From assembly GCA_900755895.1 (NCBI GenBank), contig CAAEIG010000169.1, forward strand, positions 1-6,224: a stretch of 6,224 bases of DNA, in the 5' to 3' direction. This DNA is from Clostridia bacterium. Lineage in GTDB: Bacteria > Bacillota > Clostridia > Oscillospirales > Acutalibacteraceae. Both the position numbers and the translations under genes were made by a program. The notes under the pieces are model-generated. The model saw nothing but the letters and a program-made list of their open reading frames with translations. It was not told where the DNA came from and searched no databases. Shown here piece after piece: positions 1-4,582 of this stretch. The stretch's first letter is position 1, and each line of letters begins with the position of its first letter.

Positions 1-54
1 CGGATCGCAGAGAGCCTTGAATACTTTTGCCTGTTCCTGATACGCTGTCCCCAT
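1..54 (-). CDS. ArsR-family winged-helix repressor, N-terminal 18 codons only
   Basis: Reading the minus strand from the ATG at 52-54 gives MGTAYQEQAKVFKALCDP, which then runs off the window. The AKVFKALCDP stretch is the typical opening of ArsR/SmtB repressors (usually '..FKALSDPTRLRIL'). Members are small dimeric winged-helix proteins that leave their operator when they bind metal, arsenite or another signal. The start is supported by an AGGTGAG ribosome binding site three bases upstream, a near-consensus promoter, and an ArsR-like palindrome between promoter and gene, which suggests autoregulation. The sensor residues lie outside the window, so the ligand cannot be told. It may be cargo of the neighbouring mobile element or a chromosomal flank. 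Confidence 0.75.
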   Translation of the reverse strand, partial: MGTAYQEQAKVFKALCDP

Positions 55-67
55 GTTCTCACCTCAC

Positions 68-83
68 ATCAAATAATTTTGAT
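68..83. promoter_or_regulatory. Probable ArsR-type operator palindrome
   Basis: The sequence ATCAAATAATTTTGAT has perfect six-base arms (ATCAAA and TTTGAT) around TAAT. Operators of many Firmicutes ArsR/SmtB repressors share an ATCAA-N6-TTGAT-like core. It lies at the predicted transcription start of the arsR-like gene, where a bound dimer would block initiation. The assignment to this repressor is inferred from position and motif. Confidence 0.65.
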
Positions 84-89
84 ATGACT

Positions 90-118
90 AGTATATGCAA
101 GAGATAGCGATTTGTCAA
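90..118 (-). promoter_or_regulatory. Sigma-A promoter of the arsR-like gene
   Basis: On the minus strand a perfect -35 box TTGACA (113-118) is followed after exactly 17 bases by TATACT (90-95), a five-of-six match to the -10 consensus. Transcription should start near 83-84, about 30 bases before the ATG at 54. The box quality and spacing make this one of the clearest promoters in the window. Confidence 0.8.
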
Positions 119-396
119 CGGGTATTTTTCACTTCAATCTCCAAGTTGGTAAAATTTTAGTTTCCCCCTATTTTTGTGATAACTGGAAAGAAACTTGTAT
201 ATTGTAAGTCAGACCTAAATTGGCAAAGAGAAACCAGGTAACAAAAACAGGGCGGTTCTTCATCGCAAGACACATCAGGCCCACATCAACAGCAGGCGCG
301 GCACCATGCCGTATCAATCTCAGGGATCAGAAAAGGAGGCCAGGCAGACAACAGGTTTTTCAAGCGCAGGTGTGACGATAACAGGGAGATCCACCA

Positions 397-413
397 CACG
401 GCAGCCAGCCGTG
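397..413. repeat. Small inverted repeat (hairpin 1 of 3)
   Basis: CACGGC (397-402) and GCCGTG (408-413) form perfect six-base arms around a five-base loop AGCCA. It is weak alone and is listed because it is the first of three hairpins in 160 bases upstream of the recombinase gene. Confidence 0.4.
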
Positions 414-442
414 GAGGGCCAGAGAACCCCAGGGCAACGAGA

Positions 443-474
443 GTCAAGCGGTTTCCAACTGGAAACCGCTGACG
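443..474. repeat. Strong inverted repeat (hairpin 2 of 3)
   Basis: AGCGGTTTCC (447-456) and GGAAACCGCT (461-470) are perfect ten-base arms around the tetraloop AACT. The stem extends outward with GTCA pairing to TGAC if A447 is bulged. No run of T follows on either strand, so it is not a standard intrinsic terminator. It may be a structured RNA or DNA element or a protein binding site. Confidence 0.65.
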
Positions 475-497
475 GTGGGGGCGATACACTCCCAAAG

Positions 498-556
498 CCG
501 TTTCTGTGTCCCGTTTTCTCCCGGCCTCCAGCCGGGAAAAACGGGCACGGAAACGG
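498..556. repeat. Very long imperfect hairpin with two extrahelical bases
   Basis: From outside inward, CCGTTTC (498-504) pairs with GAAACGG (550-556), T505 with G549 as a wobble, GTG with CAC, CCCG with CGGG, TTTT with AAAA, and TCCCGGC (519-525) with GCCGGGA (531-537), around the loop CTCCA. That is 26 pairs with only T509 and C518 unpaired, both on the same arm. No T-run follows, so it is not a simple terminator. It lies 167 bases upstream of a tyrosine-recombinase-like gene. A folded single-strand site, a replication or transfer structure, or a structured leader RNA are all possible. Confidence 0.7.
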
Positions 557-723
557 AACCATGATGGAAGCGCAACCATCTGAAAAAATGCGCTTGTCTC
601 AACACCTTGCGTTTTGGATTTGCGCTGAAAAATCCATTTTTATCATCGGAGGAGCGGCAAGTAAACGGGCGGGCATAAAATGCACGCACGGTTATTTGTC
701 ATGCGCAAAAGGAGGAACCTGCC

Positions 724-1686
724 GTGAAAAAACTAAAAGGGGCGGCAAAGCGGATCTTGGGCGGCTTGCAGAACCGGCTGTCCAAGCTGGCCCGTTTCGG
801 TCAGAGCAAGCACGAAGCGAAACAGGCGGCGAGAGCTGCCTACTTAAAAGAGCATGGAAATCTGGATGGGTACAATCCCGCCAGGGTGGATGGGATTTTC
901 AGTATCGGCACCATGGAGACCTACCGGGCCGCCATGCAGCCCTTTGCGGAGTGGTGTTCCGCCCACAACATGAAGAACGCCGGACAGATTACCGAGGCAC
1001 ACGCCGCTGCCTACCTGTTGGAGCGGGAAGCGGCGGGGCTGTCCCCCTGGACGGTGAGCCGGGATTTATCCGCCATCAACAAGGCAATGGGCTTTTCTCT
1101 CAGCAAAGGGGAAGTGGGTCTGCGCCAGCGTAAGAAGTCAGAGATCACCCGCAGCCGGGAGGAGACGGCCAACGACAGGCGGCGGTTTTCCAAGTATCAG
1201 GAGCAGATCACCGTTGCAAAAGCCTGTGGGTGCCGCCGTGCTTCCATCACCAGGATCACCCCCAACGACTGTGTGCGCAACAGCCGGGGTCAGGTGGTCG
1301 GGATCAGGCTGGTGGAAAAGGGCGGTAAGGAGCGTATAGCGCCCGTTCTCAACGAGTATAAGGACCGGGTGACCTCCATCGTGGATAAGGCCCAGGAAGC
1401 CACCAGGCCCCTGTTTACGGCCTATGACAGCCACATCGACAACCACCGTTTCCGGGCCGAGTACTGCGCCGCCCTGCTCCGTCAGCTGGAACAGGAGCAG
1501 GCCCGGGGGAAGCCCTGGTTCGGCGGTGATCTCAGTCCTCAGAACTACATCCATCTTAGTGGGCGGGACAAGTACTGCGGGGACACCTACCGGGGACACC
1601 CCACCCAGGTGGTCGCAGCCGTCAGTGGGGCCATGGGTCACAACCGCCTGGAGATCGTTTTCAGCCACTACAACTACACGGAATGA
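724..1686 (+). CDS. Divergent tyrosine-recombinase-like protein
   Basis: A 320-residue protein starting at GTG, eight bases after AAAAGGAGG (707-715). Residues 1-45 are strongly basic. Residues 62-125 look like the SAM-like core-binding domain of phage-type integrases, and the rest resembles the catalytic domain. Visible catalytic candidates are Arg171/172, Lys199 or Lys202 in EKGGK, Arg290 in DTYR, His306 in MGH, and a tyrosine at 316 or 318 in HYNY. The histidine expected in the H-x-x-R box is Asp287, so the site is divergent but not clearly dead. It precedes the excisionase by 80 bases on the same strand. It may be a second recombinase with its own target, or an accessory protein for the element. 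I do not recognise a named family. Confidence 0.8.
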   Translation: MKKLKGAAKRILGGLQNRLSKLARFGQSKHEAKQAARAAYLKEHGNLDGYNPARVDGIFSIGTMETYRAAMQPFAEWCSAHNMKNAGQITEAHAAAYLLEREAAGLSPWTVSRDLSAINKAMGFSLSKGEVGLRQRKKSEITRSREETANDRRRFSKYQEQITVAKACGCRRASITRITPNDCVRNSRGQVVGIRLVEKGGKERIAPVLNEYKDRVTSIVDKAQEATRPLFTAYDSHIDNHRFRAEYCAALLRQLEQEQARGKPWFGGDLSPQNYIHLSGRDKYCGDTYRGHPTQVVAAVSGAMGHNRLEIVFSHYNYTE

Positions 1687-1725
1687 CCGTCCCCTGATAG
1701 CGTGGGAATTGTTTGTATATCGTAA

Positions 1726-1760
1726 ACCACCTAAGTTTTTAGAAATTCAACCAAGGTGGT
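1726..1760 (+). promoter_or_regulatory. Inverted repeat enclosing the excisionase ribosome binding site
   Basis: ACCACCT (1726-1732) pairs perfectly with AGGTGGT (1754-1760) across a 21-base loop. The right arm is also the ribosome binding site AAGGTGG of the gene that starts at 1767. In RNA this stem would hide that site, so excisionase translation may be structure-limited. Downstream GTTTTT could also let it act as a weak terminator for the recombinase gene ending at 1686. Both roles are inferred. Confidence 0.5.
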
Positions 1761-1766
1761 GTTTTT

Positions 1767-1961
1767 ATGCGGACGGTTCCCATTTGGGAAAAGGCAAACC
1801 TGACCCTGGAGGAAGCGGCGGCCTACTACGGAATCGGGATCAACAAGCTCCGGGCCCTGACAGATACGGACCGTTGCCCCTATGTCCTCTGGGTGGGGAA
1901 TAAGCGGCTCATCAAGCGCAAGGCATTCGAGAAGTACCTGGAAAGACTGTATTCTGTTTAA
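1767..1961 (+). CDS. xis: Tn916-type excisionase
   Basis: A 64-residue basic protein beginning MRTVPIWEKANLTLEEAA. The opening 'PIWE...LTLEEA..Y..IG.NKLR' pattern and the ending 'IKRKAFEKYLE' match the excisionase of Tn916-family conjugative transposons, which has a similar length. Residues 12-30 are the winged-helix recognition part and about 40-56 the wing. Family members bind near the element ends, bend DNA and favour excision by the integrase. It is followed 74 bases later by the integrase, the usual order in this family. The ATG is seven bases after AAGGTGG, which is itself inside an inverted repeat. Confidence 0.92.
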   Translation: MRTVPIWEKANLTLEEAAAYYGIGINKLRALTDTDRCPYVLWVGNKRLIKRKAFEKYLERLYSV

Positions 1962-1967
1962 CTGTAG

Positions 1968-1996
1968 TGGCAATCGGGGCCCTGATATGGTATAAT
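1968..1996 (+). promoter_or_regulatory. Probable internal promoter for the integrase gene
   Basis: A perfect TATAAT (1991-1996) is preceded by TGG, making an extended -10 element. The best -35 at 17-base spacing is TGGCAA (1968-1973), a weak match, as is common with extended -10 promoters. Transcripts would begin near 2003, after the left arm of the upstream hairpin at 1976-1985, which matters for the leader fold. Confidence 0.6.
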
Positions 1997-2027
1997 ACCC
2001 CCTGTCAGGGCTCCTTTTGAAAAGGAG
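1976..2027 (+). promoter_or_regulatory. Integrase leader with two mutually exclusive hairpins over the ribosome binding site
   Basis: Hairpin one pairs GGGGCCCTGA (1976-1985) with TCAGGGCTCC (2005-2014), ten pairs including one G-U. Hairpin two pairs CTCCTTTT (2011-2018) with AAAAGGAG (2020-2027) as a near-perfect palindrome and contains the ribosome binding site AAGGAG (2022-2027) of the ATG at 2036. They share 2011-2014, so only one can form. RNA from the internal promoter lacks the left arm of hairpin one and could only form the hiding hairpin; read-through RNA from xis could form hairpin one and free the site. The switch is inferred from pairing alone. Confidence 0.55.
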
Positions 2028-2035
2028 CGATTAGA

Positions 2036-3223
2036 ATGACCGAAAGGAGAAAAGACAGCAAAAACCGTGTCCTGCGGGCTGGAGAGAGCCAGCGCAAGGA
2101 CGGCACCTATATGTACCGCTACACCGATATAACAGGCAAGCGTGTCTGCGTCTACGCCCGCACCCTGGAGGATCTGCGGGTCAAGGAGCAGACGATCCAG
2201 AAGGAGCTCAACGACGGGATTGACTACGCCGCCGGAAAAGCCACGACCATTGACCTTGTGGAGCGATATGTCAGCTTGAAGCAGGGGGCCCGTTACAGCA
2301 CAAAAGTCCTCTATGACTACATTCTCGGCATTCTGAGAAACGAGGATTTCGGGTATCGGCAGATCCGGGAGATCAAGCAGTCCGATGTACAGGCGTGGGT
2401 GATCAAACTGCACCAGGATGGTAGATCCTATGGTACCATCCGGGGCATTCGCAGTGTCCTCCGGCCCGCTTTCAAGATGGCCTACAACGAGGATGTGATC
2501 CGCCGGAACCCCTTTGATTTCAACCTGTCTGATGTGATCCCCAACGACACGAAAAAGCGAGCGGCCCTCTCAGAGGACACACGGGAGGCATGGATGGAGT
2601 TCATCAGGACGGACGAGGTCTATCAGAAGTACTATGACGAGTTTGTGGTGCTGCTGGGGACGGGACTCCGGGTCAGCGAGTTCTGCGGATTGACGAGGAA
2701 CGATCTGGATTTTGAAAATCGCCGGATCAGGGTGGAACACCAGCTTTGCCGCCAGCGGGACGGCACCTATTATATCGGCAAGCCCAAGACGGCCAGCGGA
2801 GAGCGGTATATCCCCATGACGGACGAGGTGTACCAGAGTTTGAAGCGCATGATCGCCAACCGTCCGAAGGTCAAGGTGGAGCGGATCGTGGACGGGTACA
2901 GCGGTTTCCTGATGTTGGACAAGAACGGAAATCCAAAGGTAGCCCAGCATATCGAAAACGAGATCCGGGGAGCGGTGAAACGGTATCAAAAACTGCACCC
3001 GGACAGCACGCTCCCTCCCATTTCGCCCCATGTATACCGCCACACCTTCTGCACGGAACTTGCCGCCGCTGGGATCGAGGCAAAGTCGCTGCAGTATCTG
3101 ATGGGGCACGCAACGATCTCCACCACGCTGGACACCTACACCCACATCAATTACGAGCGTGCCGCCGAGCAGATGGCGCAGGCCATCAGCAGGGAAAAGT
3201 CCCCCGAAAAGGGCCTTGCGTAA
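2036..3223 (+). CDS. int: Tn916-type tyrosine integrase
   Basis: A 395-residue integrase, close to the roughly 400 residues of Tn916 Int. The start MTERRKDSKNRVLRAGESQR matches the arm-binding N-terminal domain of the family (about residues 1-68). Residues 70-165 form the SAM-like core-binding domain, including the family-typical 'RRNPFDF'. The catalytic set is complete: Arg212 in TGLRVSE, Lys251 in PKTASGER, His332 and Arg335 in HVYRHT, His358 in MGH, and nucleophile Tyr368 in DTYTH. It cuts and rejoins element ends through a 3'-phosphotyrosine link, giving insertion and, with excisionase, excision. The ATG follows AAGGAG by eight bases. The gene ends a few bases from a group of repeats that look like its own arm sites, as expected for an integrase at an element end. 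It looks intact and likely active. Confidence 0.95.
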   Translation: MTERRKDSKNRVLRAGESQRKDGTYMYRYTDITGKRVCVYARTLEDLRVKEQTIQKELNDGIDYAAGKATTIDLVERYVSLKQGARYSTKVLYDYILGILRNEDFGYRQIREIKQSDVQAWVIKLHQDGRSYGTIRGIRSVLRPAFKMAYNEDVIRRNPFDFNLSDVIPNDTKKRAALSEDTREAWMEFIRTDEVYQKYYDEFVVLLGTGLRVSEFCGLTRNDLDFENRRIRVEHQLCRQRDGTYYIGKPKTASGERYIPMTDEVYQSLKRMIANRPKVKVERIVDGYSGFLMLDKNGNPKVAQHIENEIRGAVKRYQKLHPDSTLPPISPHVYRHTFCTELAAAGIEAKSLQYLMGHATISTTLDTYTHINYERAAEQMAQAISREKSPEKGLA

Positions 3224-3231
3224 CCGGAACC

Positions 3232-3282
3232 ATACACCGGATTTACACCAGATTGGTGTAAATCTGCGTAGAATGGTGTAGA
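3232..3282. repeat. Candidate integrase arm-site cluster beyond int
   Basis: A perfect palindrome, ATTTACACCA (3241-3250) and TGGTGTAAAT (3254-3263) around GAT, is followed by another TGGTGTA (3274-3280) exactly 20 bases, about two helical turns, after the second arm. A related ATACACC lies at 3232-3238. So there are four copies of a TGGTGTA/TACACC core, two per orientation, within 50 bases. Tn916-family integrases bind repeated arm sites near element ends with the N-terminal domain. The position next to int fits that role; the assignment is inferred. Confidence 0.5.
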
Positions 3283-3302
3283 GTTGCAGAGGGGAAGAAA
3301 AA

Positions 3303-3342
3303 CGGCAAAATCGGAAAAGTTCTGAATATCGGTAAAATCGGA
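3303..3342. repeat. Direct repeat CGGYAAAATCGGA, two copies
   Basis: CGGCAAAATCGGA (3303-3315) and CGGTAAAATCGGA (3330-3342) differ at one base and start 27 bases apart. They follow the candidate arm sites and may be further integrase or excisionase sites or lie near the crossover. The function is not shown by sequence. Confidence 0.5.
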
Positions 3343-3347
3343 GGGAA

Positions 3348-3378
3348 CAAGCACGATTTCAAGCGAGTTTTGTGCTTG
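3348..3378. repeat. Inverted repeat near the probable element end
   Basis: CAAGCAC (3348-3354) and GTGCTTG (3372-3378) are perfect seven-base arms with a 17-base spacer. There is no T-run after either side. It could be a core-type recombination site or a weak structure; composition becomes AT-rich just after it (about 3390-3425), then GC-rich again. Confidence 0.35.
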
Positions 3379-3430
3379 CAACGATGAGAGGGATCAACTT
3401 AATATATCAGAAAGTTATCAATTGGCCCCG

Positions 3431-3622
3431 CAGGGCAGAAAAAGTGGGTGCGGGCTTCTGCCCGCAAAAAGGCGTTTGGCGGCCGCTTGCGGCAAGCCAA
3501 ACGCTCTGCTTGCCCCACCCGTGGGTGGGTAAAATCGTATCTCCTACCGGTTGCTGCTGACGGATACAGATGGTCCGTCACACCTTGGGGAGAAGCGATA
3601 TTTTTATTTTATCTGCTTCTCC
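3431..3622. repeat. Cluster of five hairpins
   Basis: Five inverted repeats lie within about 190 bases: TGCGGGC/GCCCGCA (3449-3465), the terminator stem (3472-3504), CCCACCC/GGGTGGG (3514-3529), TGACGGA/TCCGTCA (3558-3580), and GGAGAAGC-GATA/TATC-T-GCTTCTCC (3589-3622) with an AT-rich loop. A further GGGCAG/CTGCCC pairing (3433-3438 with 3458-3463) is an alternative to the first. No open frame here is convincing. The cluster could be stacked terminators, a repeated extragenic element, or a structured RNA. Confidence 0.5.
3466..3504 (-). terminator. Intrinsic terminator on the minus strand
   Basis: GCGTTTGGC (3472-3480) and GCCAAACGC (3496-3504) form a nine-base stem, with a nested GCCG/CGGC stem and loop CTTG inside. 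Read on the minus strand, the stem is followed by C and TTTTT (3466-3470), a standard intrinsic terminator. It would end transcripts of the decayed minus-strand operon starting near 4578. An alternative stem GGCAAGC/GCTTGCC (3491-3497 with 3508-3514) overlaps one arm and could compete with it. Confidence 0.6.
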
Positions 3623-3704
3623 TTTCGTTCTCCAGCAAGACTTCGAAAAACTGCCAAAACCGGCCTGTACCCTTTTTATGAGGGAGATAGGGCTGTGATC
3701 TTCC

Positions 3705-3738
3705 CATGATCGGGCACAGCGGCTCACAGGTGATCATG
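3705..3738. repeat. Inverted repeat over the stop codon of the helix-turn-helix remnant
   Basis: CATGATC (3705-3711) and GATCATG (3732-3738) are perfect seven-base arms. The right arm covers the stop codon of the minus-strand remnant. No T-run follows on the minus strand, so it is probably not a complete terminator, though it could protect an mRNA 3' end. Confidence 0.35.
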
Positions 3739-4138
3739 CAGGGCTTTCCTGTTCGTGTAGGAGTTTCGCTATCTGATAGTGTTCTGCATCATCTTTTAGA
3801 CGACTCAGGCCTTGTTGATAGAACGCCTCTATTGCCTGCTGGACAGGGAGAATGGCGTAGCAGTTGGTGCCGGTCCACTTCATACCTTTGTCATTTATGT
3901 AGCTGGTGTGTTCCACTGTGCTGAGCTGTTTATCCACATATGTGGTGACATGCTTCATTACAGTGTTGACGGACAGCCCAGTGACATCTGCGATGGTGTT
4001 GTAGCTGGGATGACACTGGTGCATGCGGTGGTCCTCACAGCAGAGCAGGTAGGCGTAGACCGTGATTGGTCCGTGACCAAGGTTCAGATAAAAGAGTTCA
4101 TCCGGCAGAGTGAAATAATTTTCGTTATTTGGTAGTGA
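3734..4138 (-). pseudogene. Helix-turn-helix (replication-initiator-like) protein lacking a start codon
   Basis: The frame is open for 134 codons after a TGA at 4139-4141. It reads SLPNNENYFTLPDELFYLNL and continues with 'VYAYLLCCEDHRMHQCHPSY', then a helix-turn-helix at residues 46-66 (TIADVTGLSVNTVMKH). The 'YFTLPDELF...G.ITVYAYL' opening is typical of helix-turn-helix proteins related to RepA_N-type initiators that are common on Firmicutes plasmids and conjugative elements. No ATG, GTG or TTG precedes that conserved opening; the first ATG (4022-4024) would give a 96-residue protein missing the first 38 conserved residues. So it is either a remnant or a truncated regulator with an intact helix-turn-helix. 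One arm of an 11-bp inverted repeat (4127-4137) covers the point where its start should be. Confidence 0.65.
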
Positions 4139-4335
4139 TCAGGTTGGAAACAGACTCCTGGTCACGAGTCCCCGGTCTACCAGAACGTTCACTTGTCGCT
4201 CCGCCATTTGGATACTCATTTTTATACGCATAGCCAACTCCTGGACAGCTGGCGCACCGTGATCTTCCGGCAGGAGCGGTACTGGAGATAGGCCAGGATG
4301 GCGAAGGCGGCGGGTTTGAGGCGCCACTACCAAAT
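4127..4335. repeat. Exact 11-bp inverted repeat flanking a 187-bp segment
   Basis: ATTTGGTAGTG at 4127-4137 and its exact complement CACTACCAAAT at 4325-4335 enclose 4138-4324. One copy carries the premature TAG of the upstream helix-turn-helix gene, and the other sits where the next gene has lost its start. Chance of such a perfect 11-mer pair in 200 bases is low. It could be an inversion site, the ends of a small insertion, or a trace of a past rearrangement. No target-site duplication is visible. Confidence 0.55.
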
Positions 4336-4395
4336 CTCATTCGGGAGCAGAAAACGATATGTACTCGGATGACGCCGTATGGTGAGCGGGTTCAT
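4139..4395 (-). pseudogene. Second helix-turn-helix gene, broken by an in-frame stop and a frameshift
   Basis: An ATG at 4393-4395 has an excellent ribosome binding site AGGGAGGTGA (4402-4411). The product begins MNPLTIRRHPSTYRFLLPNE and reaches 'IW' before TAG at codon 23 (4327-4329). The same frame then continues WRLKPAAFAILAYLQYRSCR, and the homology moves to another frame (DHGAPAVQELAMRIKMSI, then QMAERQVNVLVDRGLV) at about 4263. Joined, these give the 'F.LPNEI...L.P.AFAILAYLQYR...' layout of winged helix-turn-helix proteins like its downstream neighbour. The ATG overlaps the stop of the upstream gene (ATGA), so it was once translationally coupled. Two separate lesions argue for decay over sequencing error. 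Confidence 0.65.
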
Positions 4396-4578
4396 TGACA
4401 GTCACCTCCCTGTGTGTGAGTAGACACCCACTGTACAAATTGTTCCTTGGGGACCACCATGCGGCTGCCGATGCGCAGAGTGGGGAAACCAGGTTCGTGT
4501 ATCAACTCGTAAGCGCTGGAGGGTGACACACCCAGCACCTTTTCCACTGCGTCGGCGTTGAGAAACAGCAGCAGAGCT
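4392..4578 (-). pseudogene. Excisionase/MerR-like small helix-turn-helix protein, 5' truncated
   Basis: The frame reads LLLFLNADAVEKVLGVSPSS, continues with 'AYELIHEPGFPTLRIGSRMV', and ends 'VPKEQFVQWVSTHTQGGDCQ' at a TGA (4392-4394). This is the classic small DNA-binding layout: helix-turn-helix 'L.ADAVEKVLGVSPSSAYELI', then a wing ending 'LRIGSRMVVPKEQFVQWV', as in excisionase-family and MerR-like proteins. The frame stays open to 4619 but contains no ATG, GTG or TTG before the conserved part and no ribosome binding site, so the 5' end has been lost where it meets the DUF6076-type gene. Its stop overlaps the start of the next gene (ATGA). The function is inferred from fold only. Confidence 0.6.
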
Positions 4579-4582
4579 TTTG

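Larger units (their letters stand above)
119..723. other. Gene-free stretch: AT-rich flank, then GC-rich hairpin region
   Basis: Bases 119-240 are AT-rich with no gene; bases 240-723 are GC-rich. A plus-strand open frame from 306 runs through the region but has no ribosome binding site, has low-complexity composition, and overlaps the recombinase gene by about 400 bases in another frame, so I do not call it. The region contains three consecutive inverted repeats (397-413, 443-474, 498-556). The composition change near 240 could mark an element edge, but I found no convincing attachment repeat. I could not identify a clear promoter for the gene at 724. Confidence 0.5.

Noticed and set aside
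148..155. GGTAAAAT shared with 3331-3338 as an attachment core
   Set aside because: An eight-base match between these two regions is expected about once by chance, and flanking bases do not match.
219..225. Short ATTGGC-type match shared with about 3420-3426 as element ends
   Set aside because: Too short in AT-rich sequence to mean anything.
397..556. CRISPR array or intrinsic terminator
   Set aside because: The hairpins differ in sequence and spacing, so there is no repeat-spacer pattern, and no T-run follows the stems.
306..1133. Plus-strand open frame of 275 codons
   Set aside because: No ribosome binding site, unfamiliar low-complexity product, covers the hairpin region, and overlaps the well-supported recombinase gene at 724 in another frame.
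1138..1668. Minus-strand open frame antisense to the recombinase gene
   Set aside because: GC-rich shadow of the plus-strand coding frame, with no start signal or recognisable domain.
2570..3145. Minus-strand open frame antisense to int
   Set aside because: Shadow of a strongly supported integrase gene.
3812..4135. Plus-strand open frame antisense to the helix-turn-helix remnant
   Set aside because: The minus-strand frame carries clear family motifs; the plus-strand product is unrecognisable and lacks a ribosome binding site.
4127..4335. The inverted-repeat segment as a complete MITE
   Set aside because: No target-site duplication at the edges, and the enclosed bases continue helix-turn-helix homology on the same strand as the gene, so a clean insertion is not supported.
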